This document shows positions 8,841-18,130 of a stretch of 64,000 bases of DNA, one piece after another. Positions within the stretch are counted from its first letter, which is position 1; each line of letters starts with the position of its first letter. Both the position numbers and the translations under genes were made by a program. The stretch comes from Cyclobacteriaceae bacterium (GTDB taxonomy: Bacteria > Bacteroidota > Bacteroidia > Cytophagales > Cyclobacteriaceae), in assembly GCA_026129485.1 (NCBI GenBank), contig JAHCHY010000005.1, forward strand, positions 124,001 through 188,000, in the 5' to 3' direction. The notes under the pieces are model-generated. The model searched no databases, was not told where the DNA came from, and was given only the letters and a program-made list of their open reading frames with translations.

Positions 8841-10799
8841 ATGGTTCGCATTGTAATTTTTGCCCTGATGCTGTGCTGCGTCCGGGCTTTCGCCCAGCCG
8901 CCCGATAGCCTGCGTAATCTGCTGAACAAGCCCGGCCTGCCCGATAGCGTGCGTGTAAGTGTGCTGGACGAGCTTTGCTATAATTATGTGCTATCAAACC
9001 AGGATTCGTCCATCTACTTTGGCAAGGAAGCCGTTAGCCTTGCCCGTAAAATAAATTACAAGAAAGGTCTGGGGCTTGCGCTCAGCGATCTGGGGGTAGC
9101 CTATTTCTATAAAGCCTGCCTGCCGGAAGCGATTGAAGTCTGGAAAGAAGCACAGCACGTGCGCGGAGAGGTGGGCGATCATGCCGGGGTAGCTTCCGTA
9201 AACATCAAGCTTGGGGCCGCCTATTTCAAGCTGGGCGATTTCAAGCAAAGCATCGAAAGCCAGGCCCGCGCCTTGCAGGCATTTGAAAAGCTCGATCATA
9301 TTGAAGGGCAAACCAATGCATTGAACAACATTGCGGCTGTGTTTGAATACCAGCAGGAATACCGGCAGGCATTGGAGTATCATCGTAAAGCGTTAACGCT
9401 TGCACGCCATTCTCAAAACCGCGAAAGCGAAGGTATTTCCTTATTGAACATCGGTAATGTTTTTTACAGAACACAAAAGACAGACAGCGCACAAGGATAC
9501 TGGCAGGCTTCTTTGAATTACCTCACGGAAGCAAAATCGCCCCAGTATTGCGCAATGGCTTATAATAACCTGTCGGAATACTACACGCAGCAAAACCAGT
9601 TTGACAAGGCGGCATCGTTAAACGAAAAAGCGATGAGTCTGCGCCTCCGGCTCAACGACAAGCAGGGTTACATCTCCAGCCTGAACAACCAGGGCAGCCT
9701 GTTAATTAAGCAAAAGAATTTTGCTGCTGCAGAAAAGTATTTGTCAACTGCGCTCGATTCATTAAAAAAATATCCGCTCAAGATTGAAGAGCAAAAAGTG
9801 CTGTTCAACTTATCGCAGCTTTACGAATCTACCGGCAGGTACAGCCAGGCGCTGGAACATTTTAAGCAATACAGTATTGTAAAAGACACGCTGCTGAACG
9901 AAAGCACGCGCAACACCACCAACGATTTGCTGATCAAATACGAAACCGAAAAGAAAGAAGCGCAGTTGGCCCGGCAGGATATTGAGCTGGCCCAGCAGCA
10001 AAACCGGCTGCGGCAAACCTATCTGCTGGTGGGTGCGCTTACTGTTGTAATCGGGTTGCTGATCGCGGTTGTTTTACTGGCACGGGGCCGCTATAAACGC
10101 AAAGCCCAGTTGATCGAAAAAGAGAAACAGATTGCCGTGCGCGAAGCGTTTATTGATGCCACGCTGCAATCGCAGGAGGCCGAGCGTAAACGTGTGGCGC
10201 AAGACCTGCACGATGGCATGGGCCAACTGATTACCGAGCTGCGTTTCCTGATCGGTAACATTACGCCATCCAGCACACAGGAAGAACGGGTAACCATTGT
10301 GGAGAACGGAGAGCGAGTGCTGAACGACATGCACAAGGAAGTGCGGGCTGTTGCCTTTAACCTGATGCCGCAGACATTAATTCAAAGCGGGCTTGTGCCT
10401 GCTTTGCGCGAAATGGCTTTGCGGATAGAAGAACGTCAGCCGGTAAAAGTAGCCGTAACCAGCTTTGATATGGACGCACGGTTAACCGATGTGCAGGAGA
10501 TTTCGCTTTACCGGATTGTGCAGGAGTGGATCAACAACATCATCAAATACAGTGGCGCATCCAAAGTTGAGATAAACATAGTACGCAACGAAGATGAGCT
10601 TTCGCTTACGCTGGAGGATGATGGCGCAGGTTTCGACCCGGCAAAGCTGGAACAATCAAAAGGGCATGGCTGGAAAAACATTTTGTCAAGAGCGGGTCTT
10701 ATCAGGGCATCGGTTGATGTGGACACCACACCCGGAAGGCGCGGCAACACGTTACTGGTAGCGGTTCCGGTTGGCGCTGCGGTAACAACCGATGTTTAA
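8841..10799 (+). CDS. TPR-containing sensor histidine kinase (HisKA_3)
   Basis: A 652-aa membrane sensor kinase. A signal peptide (about residues 1-19) is followed by an extracytoplasmic helical region of tetratricopeptide repeats to about residue 380. One membrane segment follows (LLVGALTVVIGLLIAVVLLA), then a HisKA_3 dimerisation domain with phospho-acceptor His457 in AQDLHDGMGQ. The C-terminal ATPase domain carries an N-box (EWINNIIKYSG) and G-box (EDDGAGFD). It probably phosphorylates the LuxR-type regulator encoded 108 bases downstream. The signal is unknown; TPR sensors of this layout are common in Bacteroidota. Confidence 0.9.
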   Translation: MVRIVIFALMLCCVRAFAQPPDSLRNLLNKPGLPDSVRVSVLDELCYNYVLSNQDSSIYFGKEAVSLARKINYKKGLGLALSDLGVAYFYKACLPEAIEVWKEAQHVRGEVGDHAGVASVNIKLGAAYFKLGDFKQSIESQARALQAFEKLDHIEGQTNALNNIAAVFEYQQEYRQALEYHRKALTLARHSQNRESEGISLLNIGNVFYRTQKTDSAQGYWQASLNYLTEAKSPQYCAMAYNNLSEYYTQQNQFDKAASLNEKAMSLRLRLNDKQGYISSLNNQGSLLIKQKNFAAAEKYLSTALDSLKKYPLKIEEQKVLFNLSQLYESTGRYSQALEHFKQYSIVKDTLLNESTRNTTNDLLIKYETEKKEAQLARQDIELAQQQNRLRQTYLLVGALTVVIGLLIAVVLLARGRYKRKAQLIEKEKQIAVREAFIDATLQSQEAERKRVAQDLHDGMGQLITELRFLIGNITPSSTQEERVTIVENGERVLNDMHKEVRAVAFNLMPQTLIQSGLVPALREMALRIEERQPVKVAVTSFDMDARLTDVQEISLYRIVQEWINNIIKYSGASKVEINIVRNEDELSLTLEDDGAGFDPAKLEQSKGHGWKNILSRAGLIRASVDVDTTPGRRGNTLLVAVPVGAAVTTDV

Positions 10800-10906
10800 A
10801 ATACCCTCCCGTACGGATACTGCCCGGTATTTATGCGCACTACTTTTCGGGCATGAAGTCGGGCGGATTATTTTCTTTTTTATACCTTTCCTCTCAACCG
10901 GTAAAA

Positions 10907-11524
10907 ATGAAAACAGTATTGGTTGATGATCACGCCATCATTATTGATGGTGTAAAAGCTATTCTTAAAAGCAATGATCAGGCTGAGGTTGTACATACCG
11001 CTACTTCGGCCGATGAAGCGCTTGCCTGGTTTAAACAAAACGAAGCCGATCTTGTGATTACGGACTACAGCATGCCCGGCATGGATGCGATAACCTTTGT
11101 GCGCACACTCAAACGCATCGCACCCGAAACCAAGATCATCATGCTGAGCATGCATGAAGAAGTGCACCTGACGCGCGAAATCCTGAAGTGTGGCTTGAAT
11201 GCTTACATCCTGAAAAAAGATACACAGAAGGAGCTGCTTACCGCTATTGAGGAAGTGCGTGCCGGGCGCATTTACCTGAGCCAGGACATCAGCCGGCAGA
11301 TGATCCTGAACATGGACAACCCGGATGAGGGCAAGCTGCTTACCGACCGCGAACGGGAAATACTCGGGCTCATCGCCAAAGAATACAACAACAAGCAGAT
11401 AGCTGAAACTTTGTTCATCAGTGAGCGCACCGTGGAAACCCACCGTAAAAACATTTTCCGCAAAACCGGAACCGGCTCGCTGGTAGGGCTTATCAAATTC
11501 GCTTACGCCAATAACCTGATCTGA
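10907..11524 (+). CDS. NarL/LuxR-type response regulator
   Basis: A 205-aa regulator. The receiver domain begins TVLVDDHAI, with phospho-acceptor Asp53 in ITDYSMPG, and is followed by a LuxR-type helix-turn-helix (LTDREREILGLIAKEYNNKQ and SERTVETHRKNIFRKTG). The frame is open upstream to 10853, but the ATG at 10907 gives the usual start a few residues before the acidic pair. It follows its presumed kinase, and a strong hairpin ends the transcript. Confidence 0.92.
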   Translation: MKTVLVDDHAIIIDGVKAILKSNDQAEVVHTATSADEALAWFKQNEADLVITDYSMPGMDAITFVRTLKRIAPETKIIMLSMHEEVHLTREILKCGLNAYILKKDTQKELLTAIEEVRAGRIYLSQDISRQMILNMDNPDEGKLLTDREREILGLIAKEYNNKQIAETLFISERTVETHRKNIFRKTGTGSLVGLIKFAYANNLI

Positions 11525-11582
11525 TCTTCCGAAGTTATCCGTGCCAGTGGGTATATCAAAATGCCCTCGGTCGGGTATGCCC

Positions 11583-11613
11583 TATCCCTGTGCACAGGGA
11601 TAGTTTTGTTTTA
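11583..11613 (+). terminator. Rho-independent terminator after the response regulator
   Basis: A perfect 20-base palindrome, TATCCCTGTG/CACAGGGATA at 11583-11602, is followed directly by a T-rich run (GTTTTGTTTT). It lies 58 bases past the regulator stop and 24 bases before the next start codon. Termination is the simplest reading, though a palindrome this perfect could also bind a protein. Confidence 0.65.
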
Positions 11614-11626
11614 TAAAAACAAGACT

Positions 11627-12535
11627 ATGAAAAAGATCATCACCCTGCTCGCACTGGTTTCCTTTGGTGCGATGTGCCATGCACAAAAGAAAAAGGATAA
11701 AGCTCCTACCGATTGGGGTACGTACGATTACTCCAAAACATTCTCCTATAAAAACGGGGGCGGTAAGAAAGACATCAGCAAGCTGAAACGGGTTTACATT
11801 GCTGATTTTGTAGTGAACCAGGTCATCACCGCTGTTGGCAAGCAAACCGGCAGCACCAACTTCGCCAAGATGACGGTGGGCCTCAGCGGCATTGATGCCA
11901 GCGCTTATCAGCAAATGGTTGGCGAGCTCTATCAGCAAGCTGTTGAACAATTAAAGGCAGAAGGTTACGAAGTGCTTACAGATGAAGAGGTGGCCAACAA
12001 CAAGTTCCTGGCAGATGACAAAGGCAAAGATGGCGGTCTGTTTGTAAATTATATAGACGATAAGCTTTACCCTTACAAGGAATTAAACAATGAGGTTGTG
12101 AGCATTCGTCCGCTTGGCAAGTTTGCCGTTCGCAATTCAAAAGTTACAGCCGGTATCTGGTACAACAAGTTTTGTAAAGCGATTGATGCACATGCCGTTT
12201 CCATTGCCCTGAATGTAAACTTCATGGTGTTTGATGGCTCCCGCCTGGGTGGTGCCCGCATCGAAGGCACACCCGTTATTGATGCCGTGGCCCTGATGAT
12301 GTGGAACAACGCCAATGGCGGCATGTGGGTATTCCCGGGCGACCACATGTATGGCAACAACACCTGGGCAAAGTCCGGCATCAACGAAACCAATTCCTCC
12401 ACCACCATTTTCGGTGCGGTAAAAAGCGCTTACGTAGTGGAAGCTTCTCAACCGGAATATCTCGCAGAAATAAAGGGCATACTGGGTGGCGTTACCAAAA
12501 CATTTATTAAAACCATGATTAACGAAGGAAAGTAA
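11627..12535 (+). CDS. Secreted protein of unknown function
   Basis: A 302-aa protein with a signal peptide (MKKIITLLALVSFGAMCHAQ, probable cut after Ala-Gln context) followed by a Lys-rich linker. Further in is a conserved-looking globular domain beginning LKRVYIADFVVNQVITAVGK. The overall opening is faintly like CsgG-type periplasmic proteins, but I cannot support that family. The frame is open to 11561, but the ATG at 11627 gives the signal peptide. The next gene starts 4 bases after the stop, so the two form an operon and probably act together in the envelope. Confidence 0.75.
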   Translation: MKKIITLLALVSFGAMCHAQKKKDKAPTDWGTYDYSKTFSYKNGGGKKDISKLKRVYIADFVVNQVITAVGKQTGSTNFAKMTVGLSGIDASAYQQMVGELYQQAVEQLKAEGYEVLTDEEVANNKFLADDKGKDGGLFVNYIDDKLYPYKELNNEVVSIRPLGKFAVRNSKVTAGIWYNKFCKAIDAHAVSIALNVNFMVFDGSRLGGARIEGTPVIDAVALMMWNNANGGMWVFPGDHMYGNNTWAKSGINETNSSTTIFGAVKSAYVVEASQPEYLAEIKGILGGVTKTFIKTMINEGK

Positions 12536-12539
12536 GAAT

Positions 12540-13442
12540 ATGAATACAAGGCTTATAGTTGGCATTTTATTGATCGCCTGTGTATCCGCCACGGCACAGG
12601 AAACTTATACCAAGCTCAGTGAAGATCCTTCAGAGGCTATTAAAGGACATGTGGGCATAGAGCTATATGGCGTGGATGCCGGCTTCAAAAATATTTCCGG
12701 ATCCATGCTGTTTACAGTTGGTGTTACAGCCCGTTATCCGCTTGTTTCCAATAAAATTATGGCCGAGGGCATTGCCCGCTTTCCGTTGATCCGGTTCGAG
12801 AAAAAAGGATTTGCTTTTCTGGCCGATGCCGGAATTCTCTACACCTTAAACAGCAACGATGCTCCGGATGATGTAAAAGTTATCCTGGGATATAAGGAGG
12901 TGGACAACTTTGGTTCCAACACGCGCACCGCCATAACCAAATATGTGAACATTAATGGCACTGTTCGCAAAAACACGTATGCGCGTGCCGGGGTTTACCT
13001 GCGTAATTCTGCTTTTGATGATACCAGCGAAAACATGATTGATTACTACGTTACCAATATTTTTCACAAAGGTGTTTACCTCGGGCTTGGCAGGGAAAGA
13101 CAGTATTATTTTCAACTGCAACGCAACCGCGATAACAACCCGGCCAAATTCGGGGCGGGTTCCATCTTTATGCTTTATGCGGATGTCATGATCCTGCCCG
13201 TTAATGTTGACCTCGTGCAGGATACCTTTGGCATGGGTGCCGGTGCCACCAAGGAGCTGAACGGCTTGCTTGGCGGACGTATCGGCTTTAAGTGGTATCG
13301 CAACCCGTTTACACGTGCACAGAATTTTGATCGTAAGATTCCTTTCTTCGGAAACAGCTTCTTTACTATGGAGGCCGGAGTCAGGCCTTTGGAAGGACTG
13401 TTTGTAACCGGGGGTTTTACCTATATCATTCACAAGTTCTGA
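12540..13442 (+). CDS. Probable outer-membrane beta-barrel protein
   Basis: A 300-aa protein with a signal peptide (IVGILLIACVSATAQ) and alternating hydrophobic and polar strands rich in Gly and aromatics. It ends in FVTGGFTYIIHKF, with the terminal Phe typical of outer-membrane barrels. No family is recognised. It starts 4 bases after the secreted protein gene, suggesting one transcription unit downstream of the two-component pair, and ends at a strong hairpin. Confidence 0.7.
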   Translation: MNTRLIVGILLIACVSATAQETYTKLSEDPSEAIKGHVGIELYGVDAGFKNISGSMLFTVGVTARYPLVSNKIMAEGIARFPLIRFEKKGFAFLADAGILYTLNSNDAPDDVKVILGYKEVDNFGSNTRTAITKYVNINGTVRKNTYARAGVYLRNSAFDDTSENMIDYYVTNIFHKGVYLGLGRERQYYFQLQRNRDNNPAKFGAGSIFMLYADVMILPVNVDLVQDTFGMGAGATKELNGLLGGRIGFKWYRNPFTRAQNFDRKIPFFGNSFFTMEAGVRPLEGLFVTGGFTYIIHKF

Positions 13443-13453
13443 AAAACTTGTTT

Positions 13454-13508
13454 CCTGCGGTCGCGGGTGCCCGGCTTTTGGGTTGCCCGCGACTTGCAGG
13501 TTTTTTTA
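13454..13508. terminator. Convergent-gene terminator hairpin
   Basis: A long interrupted hairpin pairs CCTGC at 13454 with GCAGG ending at 13500, with an inner stem TCGCGGG/CCCGCGA. Seven T residues follow from 13501. It ends the + strand barrel gene and overlaps the last codon of the convergent permease gene. Confidence 0.75.
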
Positions 13509-16139
13509 TTCCGAGCGAAGCGTTTCTGCCGGGTTGATGTTTGCGGTTTTTATAGTTTGTGTAGAGATCGTCAGAACGCCAAGCCCAACCAGGATTACCA
13601 TGCCTGCCAGTATATCCCAAACCGTTAGTGTAACACTGTAATATTGAGTCATCGACAGCAACTTGTCGATTATGATTACCGATAACGGGATGGCGATAAC
13701 AAATGCCCATGCCATCAGCTTTAAATAATCTTTCGAGAGGAGATAAGCTATTCCTGCTGCCGAAGCGCCCATCACTTTTCTTATGCCGACTTCTTTGGTT
13801 CGGGTTTCGGATGTATAGACCACCATACCCAGCATTCCCAACAGGGAAATTGAAATGGCGAGAAAGCCCAAAAACCCCGTTATCTTCACTAAGCTGGTGT
13901 AGCTCTTGTAGGCCATATTGATTTCTTCATTCAGAAAATCGCCTTTGAATGCGGTGGTGTTTCCCATTTTCTTCCAAAGCTTTTCCATTTGAGTAATGCC
14001 TGCGTATGCATCCGTAAAAGAAACGTTAAGATTGGCATGCCGGTACTGCGAAGGGTTGGTCCTGAATGCAAAGCTTTTGATTGATTCGCGCAGTGAGGAA
14101 TAATGGAAATCTTTCAGCACACCTGTTATCTGGAGGTCTTGCCGATCTACGCGAACCACTTTTCCAATAGCATCAGCCGGACCCGGAATTCCGAATAGTT
14201 CAAGGAACCGTTCATTCACGATTATACTTTGTTCGTGGTTCCAGGGAATGTCAGGAAAGTTTGATCCCGCCAAAAATTTCAAGCCCAGCGTTTCGATATA
14301 TTGCCGGTCGCAAAACATCTCGCTGACTTGCAGGGAATCCGGAGTTCCTTCCATCTGCATCCACGTGCCGCCAAAAGATGAGTGAAGACCCAATACATCC
14401 GATGAAAAGGAAATGTTGTGAACGAATGAAAATTGGGAGTACTCCGAGGCAAACAAATCGGGATCAACACCCTGAAGATTCACGTCAAAAATATTCTCCT
14501 GCCGGAATCCAAAATCATAATTCATCGAGTAGCGGTATTGCCGCGCGAAAACAATCAGGGCTACAATAAACCCAAACGATAAAATGAATTGAAAAACGGT
14601 TAGGCTTTTCCGGAGCCACATGCCTGAAAAAGCTTTAGCAGGCGACTGGTTCTTTAAGGCCTGAACCGGGTTGAGTCCGGAGAAAAAGACAGCCGGTACG
14701 AACCCTGCAATAAAACCGGTAACGATGGCAAATAAAATGAACAACCCGGTTGTTATCGCTGTTAAACTCAAGTCAAGCGTTTCAGAAAAAGCGATCATGC
14801 TGAGAAATTCTTTTCGGATCAGGAAGAATACGAGCAGCGCACCCGTCAAAGAAATCAACGTAACGACTGTGGTTTCGGCAATGAATTGAAAGAAGATCTG
14901 CCTGCGTGTTCCGCCCATTGTTTTTCTTAGTCCTATTTCTTTGGCGCGTTTCAGCGCCCGCGCAATCGAGATATTCGTGTAATTGAAACAAGCCGGGAGA
15001 AGAATCAGCAGGGCAATAATTCCGAAGATAATAAAAACGCTATACGACCATCCTGCACCCAACCCACCGGTAAGCATGGACAGATCACGCCCCGGATTAA
15101 TATCGGTAAGCGCCTGGAGTGTATAATTGATTTTAGCCTCCGAGATTTTGCCTGACTCTTCAGCAAGTTTTGAAAGATAAGATTCAATGATCCCGGTTTG
15201 TTTTTTATCCCGTACCAGCATATAAACAAACTCCAATCCGTACTGGAAAGGATTCTCATATTGAATAACATCTCCGGTTTGCAGGACGGGAAGAGTGGAA
15301 TAAGACACGAGCGATTCAAAACTGAAGTGTGTATTGCGGGGCGGGTCTTTGAGGATGCCCGTGATCTCAAAATTTCCTTTCTTAACAATTTCTATTATTC
15401 TGCCGAAAGCGGGCTCATCACCGAAAAGCTTTTTAGAAGATGACTGGGTAAGAATAATGCTTTTGGGTTTTTGAAGCGCTGTTGCTGCGTTCCCTTCAAG
15501 CAGCTCAAAAGAAAAAATGGATAAGAATTCGGGATCGACATAAAACCCCTGCACGGGCACGTTGCTGTTGTTGATTAAAGCCTCTCCCCTGAAATTAGAC
15601 GTGATGCGCGTAACCTGTTCAATTCCCGGCAGGTTGCTTTTCAGCTTATCTGCCAGTTGAATGGGCGCAGAAGCCATATCATATTTTTGAACTCCTTTTT
15701 CATGCGAGCTGATGACCCTGAAAATCCGGTTTTTGTTAACATGAAAGTTGTCGTACGTGCACACATAAGCAAACATGGTAATAACCAGCAGGCTGATCGA
15801 CATGCCGATGGCCAGCCCGGCCGCGTTCACTATCGTAAAATACCGGTGCCGGTTCAGGCTGCGGGAAGCAACAATAAAATAGTTTTTAACAATGGCGAAT
15901 GAAAATGCACGTTGAGAAAACGGGCTGAGCTGTGCCTGCCTTTTTCTTTTCCGGATGGCGTATGAAAACAAAAGCGATAAAACCTGTTTCCAGTATTTCA
16001 CCCTTGCACGAAAAGGAGAATGCGTTTCAAGATTTTTATAAAACCATTCATCCATATCGCCCAGCAGATCATCTACAAAAGCAGGCCCGGCAAGCCACTT
16101 GAAAAGTTTACGCGCGAGCCTGGGTGGTTGTGTTTTCAT
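13506..16139 (-). CDS. FtsX/MacB-like ABC transporter permease
   Basis: An 877-aa permease. A cytoplasmic N-terminal prefix domain (about residues 1-85, GPAFVDDLLGDMDEWFYK) is followed by two copies of the MacB-periplasmic-core plus FtsX unit. Membrane segments lie near residues 100-130, then three around 370-490, then one near 515 and three at 770-870. The signature EIGLRKTMGGTRRQIFFQF recurs as EVGIRKVMGASAAGI in the second half. This architecture is common in Cytophagales and is usually paired with a PadR regulator, as here (4-base ATGA overlap). No ATPase gene is adjacent, so its motor is encoded elsewhere or it has another role. The substrate is unknown. Confidence 0.88.
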   Translation of the reverse strand: MKTQPPRLARKLFKWLAGPAFVDDLLGDMDEWFYKNLETHSPFRARVKYWKQVLSLLFSYAIRKRKRQAQLSPFSQRAFSFAIVKNYFIVASRSLNRHRYFTIVNAAGLAIGMSISLLVITMFAYVCTYDNFHVNKNRIFRVISSHEKGVQKYDMASAPIQLADKLKSNLPGIEQVTRITSNFRGEALINNSNVPVQGFYVDPEFLSIFSFELLEGNAATALQKPKSIILTQSSSKKLFGDEPAFGRIIEIVKKGNFEITGILKDPPRNTHFSFESLVSYSTLPVLQTGDVIQYENPFQYGLEFVYMLVRDKKQTGIIESYLSKLAEESGKISEAKINYTLQALTDINPGRDLSMLTGGLGAGWSYSVFIIFGIIALLILLPACFNYTNISIARALKRAKEIGLRKTMGGTRRQIFFQFIAETTVVTLISLTGALLVFFLIRKEFLSMIAFSETLDLSLTAITTGLFILFAIVTGFIAGFVPAVFFSGLNPVQALKNQSPAKAFSGMWLRKSLTVFQFILSFGFIVALIVFARQYRYSMNYDFGFRQENIFDVNLQGVDPDLFASEYSQFSFVHNISFSSDVLGLHSSFGGTWMQMEGTPDSLQVSEMFCDRQYIETLGLKFLAGSNFPDIPWNHEQSIIVNERFLELFGIPGPADAIGKVVRVDRQDLQITGVLKDFHYSSLRESIKSFAFRTNPSQYRHANLNVSFTDAYAGITQMEKLWKKMGNTTAFKGDFLNEEINMAYKSYTSLVKITGFLGFLAISISLLGMLGMVVYTSETRTKEVGIRKVMGASAAGIAYLLSKDYLKLMAWAFVIAIPLSVIIIDKLLSMTQYYSVTLTVWDILAGMVILVGLGVLTISTQTIKTANINPAETLRSE

Positions 16140-16462
16140 CTTACCGAGAGTTTAACTTTTGAAAGGCTCCACAGCTCATCGCGCACGGTCTTCGCTTCGG
16201 CTACAGCTTTTTTGCCGGCTTGTGTTATTTCAAAAAAGCGTTTGCTGCGGCCGCCACGCTCGGCTGTTGCGCCACCGAGCCACGATTTTAAAAATCCCTT
16301 TTCCTCCAGTCTTGTAATGGTGGAGTGCAGGGCGCCAATACTAATGCTTCGGTTACAACGGTTTTCCAAATCCTGCTGGATGGAAACTCCGTAGGCTTCC
16401 TCACCTAAAGCAGCCACGGTAAGCAGTACAAGCTCTTCCAGCTCTCCCAAATAGGTCTTCAT
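16136..16462 (-). CDS. PadR-family transcriptional regulator
   Basis: A 108-aa winged-helix protein. It opens YLGELEELVLLTVAALGEEA, contains GALHSTITRLEEKGFLKSW (recognition helix and wing), and has GGRSKRFFEITQAGKKAV near the end, all diagnostic of PadR. Its stop overlaps the permease start by 4 bases. A palindrome 8 bases before its start codon is a likely autoregulatory operator. The ligand is unknown. Confidence 0.93.
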   Translation of the reverse strand: MKTYLGELEELVLLTVAALGEEAYGVSIQQDLENRCNRSISIGALHSTITRLEEKGFLKSWLGGATAERGGRSKRFFEITQAGKKAVAEAKTVRDELWSLSKVKLSVR

Positions 16463-16469
16463 AAAAATG

Positions 16470-16489
16470 CGTTAATGCAGCAATTAACG
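16470..16489. promoter_or_regulatory. Candidate PadR operator palindrome
   Basis: The inverted repeat CGTTAAT-N6-ATTAACG lies 7 bases upstream of the padR start codon. PadR proteins usually repress their own operon through a palindrome of about this size near the promoter. I see no good TAnnTTTG box beside it. Confidence 0.45.
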
Positions 16490-16530
16490 AAAGCCCGAAT
16501 TATTTGTTTCTGTTTTTCAGAAGAAATATT

Positions 16531-18006
16531 TTACCACCTGCTGCTGGCGCCACCTCCACCGGAATCGCCTCCGCCCCAACTGCCGCCAGAACTGTTATCG
16601 TTGTCGTACCAACTGTTGTCAGACCGATCATCATAAGAAGATAATCTGATCGATTCTTTTATAGAGATTGCTGGTTCCCGCGGCTGCCGCTTTTCTTTTT
16701 TACGGATTGTTGACTCCTGTTCAGCAGTGTATGCACAGTATTTACATGTACTTGTTATCCTCCGTTTGCCCGTTTCTGAAAATGTAGCCGGCTTAAGTAT
16801 TTTGCTTGTGGATTGATAGGCTACTGTTCCGCACTTCGGGCAGCTCTCGTAGCTTTTCTTTTCGGAAGGATACTTTTGTATTAACGTTGATGCACAACCC
16901 GTGCACTGCCACACATCGTAGGTTATTGATTTTATCTTTTTTTCAAGCTGTTGCTGTTCGGTAAGAAAATCCTTTTCAGCAGCATTCCGGAGCAAGGTCA
17001 TCTGCCGGCTGCACTTTTTGCATTGTTTTGGCCGTGTGCGCAGGCCCGCCATTAATTTTCTGTAACGTCCTCCCAGGAAAATAAAGGGCAACGGAAAAAG
17101 CAACGACCATTCATCCCACACGTTGTGCTCTTTCATAAAATCCTGTGCCACCGATAATTTACCGTTACTTAGCCAGGCATGCGCGCGGTTTATAATGCGG
17201 TTATATTTTGCAAGCACCAGCATATCGAAATACAGATAAAGGCCACCGGCTAATAAAAGCCAGCTACCGGTTGTGCTTAATAAATACGCCAGCGCCATAG
17301 GCAGCAGGAAAACCAGCAGCAGCCACTGCCCGATCGATAAAGAAGCTGACGGCACACGTTTCGATACATGCTTGGAATTGGAAAAACCATCTGACAGGTT
17401 CGCCAGGAAAACAATAGCAAGTATAACGGCCCACCCGATCATGAAAATCAGGACAAACCATTCCATGGCGGAGCGTGCTGAAGATTTATCTGCAGCTACT
17501 TCCCCGGCATATTCGGGGTTGCTGATAATCCTGATCACTTCTTCCACCCCGGCTAATATGCCGGCATCGGTGTTACCTTCGCGAAAACGCGGAACCATAA
17601 GTTGCGTTTGAATGCGCTTGCAGATCACATCGGGCAGAATACCTTCAAGCCCATAACCGGTATGAAACCGGATGACGCGTTGATCCTCCACATATAATAT
17701 GAGCAAACCGTTGTCGTTGCCGGAATTACCTATGCCCCACAGCCTGAAAAGGCTTTGAGCAAAGTCCACATCCGTTTCTGTACCAATGGATGTAAGCAAC
17801 ACGACAGCCACCTGTGCCATGGTTTGTTGCTCCAGTGCAGCTAATTGCTGATTAAGCTGACTTGTGGTTTCTGCCGTAATCAGGTTATCCGGGTTGCTTA
17901 CATAGCTGTTATCAACCCGCTTTGTATCAGGTACGGTTTGTACGGTGTAGGTTTGCGCTTGCGCCACAGTGGCAGCCAGCACAAAGAACCAAAACCATTT
18001 TTTCAT
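16531..18006 (-). CDS. TPM-domain membrane protein with zinc ribbons
   Basis: A 491-aa protein. A signal peptide (FVLAATVAQAQ) is followed by a TPM domain (about residues 30-165, with NDNGLLILYVEDQRVIRFHTGYGLEG). Membrane segments lie near 185-205 and 225-260. A cytoplasmic part carries CxxC pairs in zinc-ribbon arrangement (CKKCSRQ; CTGC; CPKC; CKYC). The Gly/Ser-rich tail (SWGGGDSGGGGASSRW) is typical of YgcG-like TPM proteins. Function is not well defined; links to membrane protein quality control are known for the family. Confidence 0.85.
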   Translation of the reverse strand: MKKWFWFFVLAATVAQAQTYTVQTVPDTKRVDNSYVSNPDNLITAETTSQLNQQLAALEQQTMAQVAVVLLTSIGTETDVDFAQSLFRLWGIGNSGNDNGLLILYVEDQRVIRFHTGYGLEGILPDVICKRIQTQLMVPRFREGNTDAGILAGVEEVIRIISNPEYAGEVAADKSSARSAMEWFVLIFMIGWAVILAIVFLANLSDGFSNSKHVSKRVPSASLSIGQWLLLVFLLPMALAYLLSTTGSWLLLAGGLYLYFDMLVLAKYNRIINRAHAWLSNGKLSVAQDFMKEHNVWDEWSLLFPLPFIFLGGRYRKLMAGLRTRPKQCKKCSRQMTLLRNAAEKDFLTEQQQLEKKIKSITYDVWQCTGCASTLIQKYPSEKKSYESCPKCGTVAYQSTSKILKPATFSETGKRRITSTCKYCAYTAEQESTIRKKEKRQPREPAISIKESIRLSSYDDRSDNSWYDNDNSSGGSWGGGDSGGGGASSRW

Positions 18007-18130
18007 TTCAGGTTTAGATAAGGTTATGGAAATTTACCAAATCGGAACGGATTAGAGTTGGTCTTCAAAAAAGTTTCTCTTACAAATTTTACCCGGGCCG
18101 CAGACACTCGTATCACTACTGAAACAATTA

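Noticed and set aside
10880-11443. 187-codon - strand ORF over the response regulator
   Set aside because: The + strand is an unmistakable NarL-type regulator.
11583-11602. Perfect palindrome after the response regulator as an operator
   Set aside because: It is followed by a T-run and sits just past a stop codon, so a terminator is simpler.
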